Notes: a model not told the origin generated them from the letters alone. A stretch of 64,000 nucleotides of DNA from Hyparrhenia diplandra (GCA_015847255.1 JADLZK010004689.1:496001-560000); one strand, 5' to 3'. Positions 11,401 through 22,244 are shown, numbered from the stretch's first letter. Numbers and translations: made by a program.

Positions 11401-13196
11401 CCAGATGTATATAAAACCCCTAATCCAATAATTCCAGCTGATGGATGCACTCAAATCGACATGTTTGTGCTTTAGCACATTTCACATTCACTTGTCATCT
11501 AATCACAAATCGATATGTTTGTTCTGTAACACATTTCACATTCACATATCATTCAGATCCAAATACAAAATCTGTGTGAAATTGGGAATTCAACATGACA
11601 ACTCCTATTCTGTGTTCATGTATTACGCAAGTCAAGCTAACTATATTGAGTTCAGAAGAGTATAATAATACTAATTACACAAAAGATGAACTGTATCCTT
11701 TGCCTTTTCATTGATGTTGCTCCCATTGTCATAATTGCTAGCTTCCATCTCTATTATGAGAACCAAAAAGGCTTCCGTCACTAACCTACAAGAGGACGAT
11801 TCAACTTCAGTCTATTGTAAAAATTATCATGCAGTACGTGTTGGCTAGTAATCATTCAGTGTATAGCTCCATTCTGATTGCACCTTAATAGTTCACAGTA
11901 AATAAACACTAAAGGCTCTTGCATGATTTCAACCAAAATCTAATTCAAGGATGGTTATTTCACAATACTTTTTTTTGTTACATCTAATGTGATACTTTCA
12001 GTAATACTGTGAAAGAGCATGATCAAGTTTAATCGGGGAATAATTTTATACTACCAAGATGACAGCAGAAAAAAGAGGTTGATGTAAAAAAAAATCATCA
12101 CAAATCTCCCAAGTAACCAAGCAGTACTTGTAGCTCTAGCTGAAAAAAGAGCACTGCACTTTTTTTTTTTCTGGTATAAATCAGCCATGCTCATTTAGAG
12201 CATTTTAATTCCTTAAAATCCATGAAATTCATAATTTTATACGTATGCAGTTTCTTAAAATCCATGAAATTTATACGTATGCAGTTTCTTAAAATCCATG
12301 AAATTCCATGACATTTTATTAGTTGGATATATCGACAACTGATGATAGCCTCATAATTTTATTTGTGAAATAGATGAGTAATGTGATATATATTCTGAAG
12401 AGTTAAAACAAAGTAGGATCTACTAAAAGATAAGAGTAACTTAAACATGGAATGAAGTCAGTCAACTGAAATCCATGGATGTTACTTTGTCAATACAATC
12501 TCTGATATGTATATTACTTAATAACCATAAAATGATGTGTTAGTAAATTTTGCTACCATGAAAATTCTAATTGTGCATGGCAATCTTTGACCTGATGGAC
12601 AAGAGAAGAAAGAGCAGTAAATATATCTATAGTTCAGTGATTGTTATGCCACCATTTCCTAGCTTCATTTAAATTTTGATAATGGGGCACCAAAATAAAT
12701 TTGAGGGCACTGCCATTTCTTCAGTTCCAAATTAGTAGTGTATTAAAAAGTGTTGACAAGTATCCCTTTCCATGCATTGAATAAACGACGACACTGCATT
12801 GAATAAACGCATTCAGCGGTGCATCCACAAACAAACTCAGAGGGGTTCCTGTTGGATAAACTACGGAAAACACATGAGCACCTACAGGAGAACTGGTTTT
12901 CTCCCTCATCTGAACTAATTTAATTATAGAAATCTATATAAGTTCATTCAACATGGGGAGGAATGGGACCGATTATATACGAAATAAAAGCATCATATAT
13001 ATAGGATAAACCAAGATTTCTATATTTCAATTTCACTGGCAACAAGTCAAGATTATATTATTAGGAACAATGAACCGAAGTGCCCAAGCAAGGTATACCA
13101 AGAATAGGATAAACCTCTTGACCACTGGAATTGTCCGTAATATATGGGACCAACATATATAAGTTTATACGGACTCTATTGTAAAATTGTAGCCCA
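11401..13196. other. AT-rich intergenic DNA
   Basis: No coding signal. It contains the short tandem repeat at 12215-12310. Confidence 0.4.
12215..12310 (+). repeat. Short tandem repeat
   Basis: The phrase CTTAAAATCCATGAAATT recurs three times. Two of the copies are followed by TATACGTATGCAGTTT, giving units of about 40-50 bp. Confidence 0.6.
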
Positions 13197-13206
13197 GTCG
13201 CTGGAG

Positions 13207-13344
13207 TTTTTTTTTTCTTTTGAACCGAGGAATTTCCCATTTCCATTAAGCATAATGGAAATACATCATTCCATAGAATATATCAGAAAGAACATCACCC
13301 GACTGCTAAAACATAAGAGTAGGTAGAACTACTCAGGAGACTGC
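13207..13344 (-). mobile_element. 5'-truncated retroposed (LINE-like) fragment
   Basis: A T tract at the left edge (a poly-A tail on the minus strand) is followed by ~125 bp. Both sides carry CGCTGGAG (13199-13206 and 13345-13352), extendable by one mismatch to ten bases. Poly-A plus a target-site duplication is the signature of target-primed reverse transcription. Beginning with a T tract then GAACCGAGG...TTTCCATTAAGC suggests a LINE 3' end, but the family assignment is weak. Confidence 0.6.
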
Positions 13345-13432
13345 CGCTGGAGTTGTCTTCAATAACATGCTACCAATTTTAGAAATTCAATTTCATTCAA
13401 CATCGCAGGAAAGGGCTCGATCAGTTATGAAG

Positions 13433-13533
13433 GGCGTACCCAGTGCCGTAGGCTCCCGCAAGACTTGCGGGTCCTGGGGGAAGGGTATTTTAGCGCCAAG
13501 CTTACCCGCACTATGTGCAATATGCGGAGGCTG
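13433..13533 (-). mobile_element. Truncated Au-type SINE
   Basis: On the minus strand the fragment runs from the middle of an Au SINE to its 3' end: it contains the GGTAAGCTTGGCGC-like, ACCCTTCCCCCAGGACC and GGGTACGCC portions I recognise from that family. The tRNA-like head with A and B boxes is missing (5' truncation). A perfect 20-bp target-site duplication, GGGCTCGATCAGTTATGAAG, flanks it at 13413-13432 and 13534-13553. It lies just past the readable end of the F-box gene, possibly in its 3' UTR or a last intron. Confidence 0.75.
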
Positions 13534-13588
13534 GGGCTCGATCAGTTATGAAGTATAAATTAAAATCATCATATGTACGGAGTATGTT

Positions 13589-14813
13589 TCATGAAATGAA
13601 TGGAGAGTGATATATGCATGGATTATTGATAGTACTATAGGTACCTCGATAGTAAAAGCTTTTGTAGGGATAGAAAGCTTGAATGTCGTAGGCATCGCAG
13701 ATCCTCTTGTTAGGCACCTCACAAGTCCAGAGAACCACCTCAAAGATCCCTGCATCAGTGCGCACGAAGGCGACCCTGCTGCCTTCCACACACAGGATCC
13801 AGACCTTGTAGAACTCGTCTGTGGGATCTATGGGCGGACCCAGAGCCAAGTCATCCAAGGGAATCTGTTCGGTCATGCTCCACCTCCACCACTCCGTGCC
13901 ACGGCCATTGCACTCACGGAGCACCCAGAGCTGGAGACAAGAGCCACACGCGGCGACCAGCCCTAGCAGGCCTTCCTCCGTCTCCATCACCTGCACGTTT
14001 TCTTGCTCGGCATCGAAAATGTAAGGTGGCTGCTCGATCAGGTATAACCTGTGCGTCTGCAGGTCGAAGGCGAGGATGCTGCACTGCAGCCGCGAGATTT
14101 GGTCGACCACCGTCCAGTACAGCACGTTCCGCACCAGAGCGACCGGTCTGTCGCTGATGCGTGTCCAGCTCGAGAGTAAGTCAGCGGAGGCCACCTCGTT
14201 CCAGAGCCCCAGCTCCGAGGAGTAGAGGTAGACCACCGTGATCCCTCGCCAGGGAACGAGACGAGCACGACGCTGAACGAGCAGTCGTGGCAGTCGCTGT
14301 CGTGGCCCACGTGCCCCAGGGCCGGGGCGGCGGCGCAGACCACGGCGGCGTTGTTGAACGTGAACACGAAGGGATCCACAGGCTGCATTGCCGGCGGCAC
14401 GTCGATGTACCGCCGGCGTCCAGCCGCGGGGTCCCAGACGAGGAAGCGGGCCCTGTCGGGGCTTCGGAGGAGCACCCGGCCGTGGCGGCTGTCCACCACG
14501 CGCCAGCCGGGGTCCTCCTTGGGGTCAAACGCCGCGGCAGAGACGCGGTCCGGCGAGTCCCCGATGGGGAGGAAATTGTGGGGAGGCTTTGGTCGTCATG
14601 GAAGAAGCCCAGCAGGGGAGGCGGCGTGCTCTTGTGGTGCGCCTGGAAACTGCGGTGGAACTCGGCACCGCCGATGAAGCGGTGCAGGCCCTTGCAGGCC
14701 ACCGAGGCACGCGCGAGGGTGGCGGGGTGAGGTGGGACGCGCACGAGAACCTCGCCGAGGGCGTCGTCCGGGACGTGCTCCATCGAATGCACCGTGCTCA
14801 TGGAGGAACCCAT
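13589..14813 (-). pseudogene. F-box protein gene, frame-disrupted
   Basis: The start at 14813 gives a product whose residues ~12-60 form an F-box: EHVPDDALGEVLVRVPPHP, then ASVACKGLHRFI and FHRSFQAHH. F-box proteins are substrate receptors of SCF ubiquitin ligases. The coding thread then moves between frames twice. Near 14585 it passes to the frame giving GDSPDRVSAAAFDPKEDPGW and DRARFLVWDPAAGRRRYIDV. Near 14255 it passes to the frame giving TVVYLYSSELGLWNEVAS and onward to a stop at 13589. Joined, this is ~405 residues, the usual size of grass F-box proteins with a C-terminal propeller-like region. The flanking sequence has no other damage, so the shifts may be base-call errors rather than true decay. 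A donor-like GTACCT at about 13644 leaves room for one more exon. The 5' half is very GC-rich, as in many grass genes. Confidence 0.7.
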
Positions 14814-15860
14814 ACTTCGCTGCGGAAATGCGAGATGGGAAATGCGGATGCGTCGTCGTCGTCTATGGCTGCCGCTCTAGCGGCTAATAAGGGCAAGAAA
14901 CAGGAAGAATGAAACGGCCGCCTGCAGACGGATGCTAGCTCGATCATTGATTAATGCTGGCTCATTTGAATTAAAAATGCAACCCTGCTGTGCCGGGCAC
15001 TACCATTTATTATGAAAATCTTTTCTGAGGCAAATCTGATTCTGTTTTGAGGGTAATATACTACTCCCCCAGGTGATTATGGGAGTTTTTGTGCCAGAAA
15101 AGAGATATATGCATCCATGGCATACAGCGTCTCTACTCATCAATTAGTTGCTGCATTCAGAAGCCAGCAAGTAATAATTATTAACCGTTACCAAATATAA
15201 ATATTATTAATTTCCTACTAGTGATCAAGTAGCTAGGTGTTGTACTGCAGGTCTACAGTTTTGACTCCTAAACCATCGTGTTTTTTCCTTTCTTTTCTAG
15301 GAAAACATATTTATACATTTTCACGGTCAAGGAATATATATATGAATGAATTGGAAAAATTGAGTTGTTGCACAGTAGATTGTTAGGCACCATATAGACA
15401 ACTGGCAGGCCCTAGCTCTCTACATCACATGGATTTCAAATAACCTGGATTACTTGCAAAATGAATAAAATTTTGAAGTATTGGAGAAAAGTTCTAGGAC
15501 GAGCAGGCATCCATGCATCAAGCAAAATTACTACGTGAGGTGCTCATATGAGTATATATGCATGTTCGTACGTCTGTGTCTACGCCATGTTTTTAAGCAG
15601 GTTGAGAATAACTCTAGGGTAATTGATATGATCATGCCAACCTCACTCACCTCACCGACCTCCATGTCGACCTTGTCGACATCCACGCCGACCTCTGTGC
15701 TGGCCTTGTCGACCTCTACACTGATCACGACATCAAAAAAGTTGTTACAACATTCCAGCCACGCTACACCAACCCATGTTTTTGATGGATCGAATACAAA
15801 ACAACAATGTTCACTAAGGAGAATGACAAGAACATACAAGGAGATGAACACAGAGAAGGA
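14814..15860. other. Region upstream of the F-box gene
   Basis: Contains the presumed promoter of the F-box gene, AT-rich from 14940. At about 15640-15725 lies a low-complexity stretch built from CCTC/TCGACC words, which would encode repeated Ser/Thr/Leu. No gene recognised. Confidence 0.35.
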
Positions 15861-15869
15861 TTAAGCTCG

Positions 15870-16290
15870 AGCAAGACCAGCCCTGCAGAACAGTATGAAA
15901 GAAATATTCATAACTTTTGATTCCCAAAAGCTATGAAGGCAAATGAGCACTCGTTGGAAAGCTCCTCAAGTCTAGTTTCCACTGCTTCTAGCCCCGACCA
16001 GTTTGCATTTCCAGTTTTTGTGTCCGACCAGTTTAAGTGCATACTGCTCTGGAAGCTCAACAGTCAGCATGAAGTCCATGTTTGAGTGCAAAATTGTACC
16101 ATTCTACAAAGTGTCGTGGTGAATGGTATATATGGTTGGAAAGATCATCAAGTTAGCTTTCCAACGCATCTAACGATTCGTCGGTTGGACTTCCCACTGA
16201 GGAGTTATTGCCAAATTACTGAAGACTGCTCTGGAGACAAACAGCCACGTGAGGCCACTTCGAGAGTTGATTTCGTGGGAGTCTTTTCAT
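15870..16290 (-). repeat. Retrotransposon internal-region relic, inverted relative to 60.4-60.8 kb
   Basis: Read on the minus strand it contains GGAAACTAGACTTGAGGAGC, GAATCAAAAGTTATGAAT and CTTGATGATCTTTCCAACC-type phrases. These occur in the same order on the plus strand at about 60450-60830, inside the Gag-only element's non-coding part. A further relative lies at 17490-18000 on the plus strand. Confidence 0.65.
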
Positions 16291-16295
16291 ATTCT

Positions 16296-16770
16296 TAGTC
16301 TTTTCATTTCCATCCCGAGTTTACACCTATCTAGCAGGGCTGTTGCTAGTATAAATACTCCATAGCATCGTGTTAATCTCAGACTTTTGATAATTGAAAT
16401 ACAGAACCCTTTTGTTCAGCCCGAGTACTAACAAATTCAGAGAGAGATCTCTACCCCTTTGCTCTTGTGATTTCCTTCGCGGGATTGCAGAAGCGGCGGC
16501 TTCATCCGCTCCCAATTGGTGCTCCTACTCCCTTCAAGGTTCTCCTTGATTGATTGTAGGTTGTGTTGGTTGGTTCTTTGAGAGTGTGATTGGGTGAATC
16601 CTCGATTCAAGTTGCCGGATAAAGACGGTGGTTGGCTTCGAGTTTTATTCGTCAGGTTGCACTAGTTATCGCTGCTTGCAGCAAGTTATCCGGTTGTTCT
16701 ACAGCTAGTTATCTGAAGATCATCCTATGTCGTGAAGATCAGGACACCGTGACGCATCAGTAGTACTCAC
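16296..16770 (+). repeat. LTR-like fragment with TATA box
   Basis: Holds GTATAAATACTCC at about 16339, followed by a ~400-bp leader-like sequence (ACAGAACCCTTTTGTTCAGC, CTACCCCTTTGCTCTTGTG) ending near GTGAAGATCAGGACACCGTG. This is the layout of the R/U5 side of a grass Ty3/gypsy LTR. No clean ends or target duplication were found, so it is called a fragment. Confidence 0.45.
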
Positions 16771-17489
16771 ATGTATGACGCAAAATGTTATTTCGGATAT
16801 TTGACAAGAACTAGGACCGATTATTTTTATAAAAATGTAATGATAAAAAAAAAGACCTATACCTTTAGATATCATTTGCATTTGAAACTATTTAGATGTC
16901 CAATATATTAGTCTTTAAAAGTTTTGGACAACTCAAAATGAAAAAAAAAAAATGAAACTATAGTTTGAGTCAGGGCGTGAGAACTGAGAACTTCACCGTC
17001 CGCGCATGTGTACTAACGTTGGTGGCCGATTGAGCAAGTATGTAGGACAAGGTTCCAAATCAGAGCAAGTATGTATTGTGATAAATACCTATTTGTATCG
17101 GCAAGGAGATGGCCTGATCTCCATGACCGTAGGTTTAGAATAAGATAACATGTTGTAAACATAGTGGAGATAACTAAGCTTATATGTGGCAAAGGTTTTG
17201 GTTTTGACCAAGCGAGCAAGGAGAGAGGCCTTGAAATCTTGAGAACTTCGACTCGATCTCCGAACATCACAGAACCACAAATCGGGACTAATCCACACAA
17301 TACGACGCAGCCAAACGGAAGCCGTAGAGCACAAAGTAGGGGACCTCAAGAGATCTCTCACAAGCCTAGGAAGAATTCATAAGAACAAAGTTGTGTAAGA
17401 ACACTCCGCAGCTCTGCTGCAAAACCATATCAGGTTACCAAATCATCAAAAAATTACTTATACGATAGAGGTGTTATTTATACTAGGAA
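16771..17489. other. No gene recognised
   Basis: AT-rich sequence without splice-supported coding. Open frames at about 17013-17380 overlap on both strands and carry no motif. Confidence 0.35.
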
Positions 17490-18060
17490 CATGTCTCTTG
17501 ATAGATATGAACTAAAGTCTCCAGGTTTGAAGATGAAAAGCCAATTGGTGGAGTCACAAAGTAATCTTCAATTTTCGCGCATCTTCTAGTCTTCTGTGCA
17601 GCCTTTAGTAAACTGGTCATTACTCTCTCATGGGAATTCAAAACGACGAGCCGCTTGTTGGGTTGGAAACTAGACTTGACGTGGGTTCCAACCATGTATA
17701 GCATGCACCACGAAACATGGGAGGATGATACATTATTAAATGATCAGTTGTACCGATATCCTATCCCGAGAAGACAGTTGACCTTCTAAGCAGTCCTCAC
17801 TAATAGGATCATAACTCTTTCATGCAAGGTCCAAATGATGTTAAATTAGTTGCATTCCAAAGATAACTAGATAATCTTTTCAAAATGTGATCATTCATGT
17901 TCATACCTTTTGAGAATCAAAAGTTATGAATGTTTCTTCAACTAGTCCATTTTTTCACAGAACTGGTCCATTTTTGCTAGTCCATTTTGCATTGCATTGA
18001 TCTATTCTTTGCACTTGTTTTCCATACTTCTAGCCTCTTCTTCACGAGTGAATCTAACCA
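17490..18060 (+). repeat. Retrotransposon internal-region relic
   Basis: GCCGCTTGTTGGGTTGGAAA, ACCATGTATAGCATGCACCA and GAATCAAAAGTTATGAATG align by eye with CCGTTTGTTGGGTTTGAAA, ACCATGTGCAGCATGTACCA and GAATCAAAAGTTATGAATGA at 60.5-60.8 kb, in the same orientation. It follows directly the 3' end of the decayed gypsy coding region to its right. Confidence 0.6.
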
Positions 18061-19064
18061 ACATTAATGCAGATGAATTAGGTACTATACCATCCTTAGA
18101 TATGGAAAAATCATGATCAGTTAGGAAAGAATTCACTTGTGCTTCTAGCTGCATGGCGCGACTTCGTGTAATGGACCATGATTATGTTCACTTGTGTTAG
18201 AAGGTGAATGATCTTTATGTGATTGAACATAACAAGTTGGCATGTCCTCATCATCCTCCCCCTCTTGAAAAGGAGTTGTCCTTGACTCTAACTCTTCTAA
18301 ACGAAAGTATTGTTCTAGGCCATTGACTTGTAGGTTTATGTTAACATCATGATTTTTGTCTTCTGTCACAGCATGGTGTTTTAAATCAGAATCATATAAA
18401 CCAAGTAGTAGCCGTGTAGGTGGAAACCTAAATGATCTGAAATTAAGTATAACTTTCACCTTGCATCGAAGCTTAGAATGAATGTTGAATGTTGATTGCC
18501 TTGGCATGGTTACATCAATGTAGAACTTCACCATCTCTTTGTGAATTTTGGACCACAAGCGAGTTGAGCAAGTATGTCCAAATTTCATCCATCATCTCTT
18601 TGTGGATTCTATCATTGTCCTTGGTGAACCAGATCAATAGAAACATGCAAGACTTATATTAGGTAGTATATAATTATCATTAATGTTAAAATAAATTTCA
18701 CAAAGTAGTGTGTTCACCTCTTGGTGTACCTTCTTTGCTCGACTGCATTTAATTGATCCATTAGGGACTTCGGATGGTATCTATATAGGTGATCCTCGAT
18801 TTAGTGTAGCTTGAATTTTAGGTTAAAACATGTTTGTATTGATGGCATGGTCGTATCCTCCTCCTTCCTTGAAAAAGAGTTGTCCTTGACTCTAAAGCAC
18901 TGAAGGTTGTGCTCACCACATAACTTGCTAGAAGTTCTATCTTTGATGCATTATGATTTATCTTGGCAAGAACATGAAATGGAACATATCCTCAGGGCAA
19001 CAATTTGGATTTCTGCTTATCTGGGAAGCGATACTTACACAAGTATATCCACACCAAGTCCCCA
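18060..19064 (-). pseudogene. Ty3/gypsy polyprotein 3' end (integrase C-terminal part), decayed
   Basis: Minus-strand conceptual fragments: LGDLVW-like and KLLP...G-PFHVLAKIN around 19070-18940 (the C-terminal domain of gypsy integrase), and SRAMQLEAQVNSFL around 18160-18120, a typical 3'-terminal motif of grass gypsy polyproteins. An open stretch at 18588-18145 lies between them. Many stops are present. It continues at 19817-20300, beyond an inserted TIR element. Confidence 0.6.
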
Positions 19065-19073
19065 AGTTTGAAT

Positions 19074-19807
19074 TAAAGATGGCAATGGGTCGGTTTTGGG
19101 GCAGATATCAGTAGTTTCAAGTCCAATGGTTTTAGTTTTGGTGCTAGGTTTTCACCCACAGATTTTCAGGTTCGGATCAACTGGTTGGTGCGGTTTAAAA
19201 ATTTGCCCACGGATCACCACATGGGCCCAGAGCAACATAGCCCACTAGTAGACCATTAACAACCCTAGGTATATAACTCCCTCATCCACCCTAAAGTTCT
19301 TCTCCGTAACCACACATGCCCTTACCCACCGGTCGTCGCACACAGGCACTGTCTCCGCTCTCATAGGCAGTCTGCTCAATTCCCCCCTCTCTCTCGGTCT
19401 CCCCTCACACTCTAGCCTGCTAGTCTCTCTCTCACTCTCTCTATCTCCGAAACGACGGTGAGCAAGCTAGTGGCGGTGGTAGCGACCTGATATCCCACTG
19501 GAGGCCATGACAACGATGGTGAGCACGTGCACGGCCACGTTGGGGAGTGCGTGAGCCCACTATGGCAACCTTAGAGCATGTCGCTGCGTGCCCAACAAGG
19601 TCTCCCCACTGGTGCATGGAGCTTGGCGTAGGCAGTCCGATGAAGCGGGGAGATAATCCATTTATTTTTGGGGATCCAAAGATTTTAGTTTTTTGGATGA
19701 ATTTTCACCTAAAACAATGTTCGGGCGGATTCAGGTTTTAAGTTCAGGTTTCGGTTTTGGGAGCCCCGACATTCCACCCGATCTGAACCTGCCTCGTTGC
19801 CATCCTT
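19074..19807. mobile_element. TIR transposon with 9-bp target duplication (Mutator-like?)
   Basis: The left end AAAGATGGCAATGGGTCGG and the right end (reverse complement) AAGGATGGCAACGAGGC form terminal inverted repeats, and degenerate similarity continues ~100 bp inward (GGTTTTGG.../CCAAAACC). AGTTTGAAT occurs at 19065-19073 and again at 19808-19816. A 9-bp duplication favours the Mutator superfamily; an 8-bp reading (hAT) cannot be fully excluded. The ~734-bp interior has CTCT-rich and GC-rich stretches but no transposase, so the element is non-autonomous. It interrupts the gypsy integrase remnant. Confidence 0.65.
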
Positions 19808-19816
19808 AGTTTGAAT

Positions 19817-20300
19817 ATCACTTTCTTCCTATGTTTGTTCATACTTGCATGCTTGCGTTCTTCTTTAATTTTAGTTTAGTTGCTTGTCTTCTCATATATC
19901 TTCTTTACATATGCCACACAACAAAGGCTTCCATGTTGGTTCTCTTGTAATGGAATGGGAAACAAATCGATCGAAGCAATAAGTTTGAAACCATATACAA
20001 TTTCAAAAGGACATGAGTTAGTGGTAGAGTGTATGATCATGTTATAAGCAAACTCCATATGTGGCAAGAAATCCTCCCACATCTTGAAGTTTTTTGCAAC
20101 CATTATTCACAACAACATTGACAACTGATTCACTACATCAATTTGCCCATTGGTTTAAGGGTGACAAGTGGTTGAGAACAAAAGCTTGGTCCCAGGTTTG
20201 GCCCATAATATTTTCCAAAAAATAGCTCACGAACTTCATATCATGATCAGACACAATGGTCTGTGGTATTCCATGTAACCTCACAATCACTAAGCGCACT
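19817..20300 (-). pseudogene. Ty3/gypsy integrase core, decayed
   Basis: The minus strand reads LHGIPQTIVSDHDMKF near 20270-20230 (integrase catalytic core with its VSD motif). Beyond small frame changes it continues to WEDFLPHMEFAYNMIIHSTT and PFEIVYGFK near 20080-19990. This is the standard gypsy integrase order, and it continues into the 18060-19064 remnant across the inserted TIR element. Reverse transcriptase and gag were not found to the right, so the element is truncated. Confidence 0.7.
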
Positions 20301-21163
20301 TGATAACCATAACTCAAACCCTAGCTATATTGAGCCTAGCATACAAACAGCTTACACATGCAAGATGCATTGCTTCTATATATCATCTAAGGTTGGATCA
20401 CATAGCCAAACCATGAAGAGCATAGGTTCTGTGGCCTGAACAGTAGAGCATCCATCTCGCGCAACAGAGAGTCCATCAACCTCCAAAGTTAGCCCCTAAA
20501 CCTTATAGTTAAGCCTATGAGTGAGATGGCGGAGAATCTATTACAACGAGGGGATGGTCAGCCAATTATAAAGGTGAATTTTCAGAGAACCCGAGAGTAC
20601 CCAGTTCCTAGCAGAGTGTCTATCATTAGTCTCGGAGTGTGTCCACAACTGATTTATAGAGGTTTGTTAAACCCCAAAAAACCCGGAGAGCGGTCTATCC
20701 CTATCGAAGTGTCCACGAGTATTTGCGGAGTGTCCGCGAAGATACCAAGAGCTCAAAATGCCAAAGTCCAAATCCTATGGAATGTTATGTGGAACAGTTC
20801 GCAAACCCATGGAATGGTTGTCACTCTTGAATCTTGAGCCAAAATATAAGTTGTTAATCATAAGCTTTGAATCGAAGGAATGTCTGCCATCCCTAGCGGA
20901 GTATCTATGAATTTTGTAGAAAAGTTGTAATGTTTAGAACCCTTCCCAAAGAGGTCAATATCCTTCACTACACTAAGGCAGTGCAATAGTAGAGCCTCGA
21001 TGGATCTCTCTTTCCAAAGTTCCAAATTGTGATCTCTCAAAAGCAAAGGTGAACTTGGATCGTCGTGATGGTGTTGATGGCAAACTGGAGATCAGAGACG
21101 AGGAAGATGAGATTGGATCCTGATAACTCAATTGTAATTTTTCTTTTGGCAAAAAAAATTAGG
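20301..21163. other. No gene recognised
   Basis: Probably more retrotransposon-derived sequence: the phrases AGAGTGTCTATC, GGAGTGTGTCCAC and AAGTGTCCACGAG recur around 20610-20730. No confident boundary or coding region. Confidence 0.35.
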
Positions 21164-21175
21164 TCCTCGTTTGTC

Positions 21176-21512
21176 AAGGGGCTCACGGCGCAATGGCAAA
21201 GGCCATTGGTTGAGGGCTCCCACCCAAGGTTCAAATCCTAGGTGCAATACATATCCTGTATTTATTTCAAGATTTTCTGGTGCTATATATTAAGTGGTAG
21301 GCGACGTCTAACTTCGTGAATTTTAAGATTTGCCGGCTTCGGTCCGTCGAAGGTGCTCATAGGGGTAGGGTTTGCGTACGTGTTTTAAGATTTGCCAGCT
21401 TCAGTCCGTCGAAGGTGCTCATAGGGGTAGGGTTTGCGTACGCGTGTTTATAGTGATGAGTGTGCGTGCGTGTTGAGTCTTTGCGTTGTACTGTGAAATC
21501 TAAAAAAAAAAA
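21176..21512 (+). mobile_element. tRNA-derived SINE with poly-A tail
   Basis: The 5' part GGGGCTCACGGCGCAATGGC followed by GGTTCAAATCC (an RNA polymerase III B box) is tRNA-like, and the 3' end is an A tract (21502-21512). Flanks are TCCTCGTTTGTC (21164-21175) and TCCTCGTTTATC (21513-21524), a 12-bp target-site duplication with one mismatch. The body contains a tandem doubling of ~60 bp (unit including CCGTCGAAGGTGCTCATAGG) at about 21325-21445. Confidence 0.8.
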
Positions 21513-21611
21513 TCCTCGTTTATCTATCCAAATATCGGTATCTCCCTCTTTAATAGATTCTTAGGTCCTCGTTTATCTATCCAATTATGGGTATCTCCCT
21601 CTTTAGTCGGT
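21513..21611 (+). repeat. Tandem duplication, ~53-bp unit
   Basis: TCCTCGTTTATCTATCCAA followed by TATCTCCCTCTTTA occurs twice back to back, starting at 21513 and 21566. The SINE target site lies in the first unit. Confidence 0.7.
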
Positions 21612-21763
21612 TCTCTCTCTTTCAGATGTGCAGACAAGACAGCAGCGACAAATTCAGAGGTAAAGGCCCATCCGTTCTTCACGACCGCCACCGAGAACCG
21701 TGGCTAGCCTTGGCCTCACGCGCCGCCTCCGCCGCCTATAGGCATTCTCTTCTACGGCTTTGA

Positions 21764-21988
21764 TCAGCGTGGAGTGCTCCTCCGGACCGGAGCCTCGAGC
21801 GGGGGCCGCAGGGCCAAAACGGCTGTGAGCAGCACCCTATGCTCCTCGTCCGCGAACATGGCGGCATCAGCCGAGAGCTCGCCGAGCCACACCTCTAGCG
21901 TCAGCATCCGCAAGCTCCTCGGCAGCTTGCCGATGAGCACACTGCTCAGTCGATTAGCTGCGCCACCTCCCCGTCCAGGCCCGATCAT
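21764..21988 (-). other. GC-rich possible gene fragment
   Basis: An open frame of 74 codons, including LTLEVWLGELSADAAMFADE, with grass-like GC-rich codon use. No family recognised and no splice context. It may be a captured or decayed gene piece. Confidence 0.2.
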
Positions 21989-22209
21989 GTCAATTCATAG
22001 ACCTAGAGCCCAAGCTTCAAAAATAGACCCCTTTAACATAGTTCTAATATACTGATATTTTTAATAAGTGTAATATAAAAAGTATTCTTTTCTCGTACAA
22101 GTTGACATCTTACTTTAAAAAATTCTTCAAACATTTACTGATGTGAAGTCATCGATGATGGCATGTGGCTTCTTTACATAGTTTGTCTTATTTCTATTGT
22201 TAGAAAATG

Positions 22210-22232
22210 TTTTTTTTTTTTTGAATAAGTAC
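22210..22232 (-). mobile_element. Micro-retroposition scar
   Basis: A 23-bp insert (a run of T, then GAATAAGTAC) is bracketed by TGTTAGAAAATG at 22198-22209 and 22233-22244. A T tract plus a perfect 12-bp duplication fits an extremely 5'-truncated retroposition event in minus orientation. Confidence 0.55.
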
Positions 22233-22244
22233 TGTTAGAAAATG

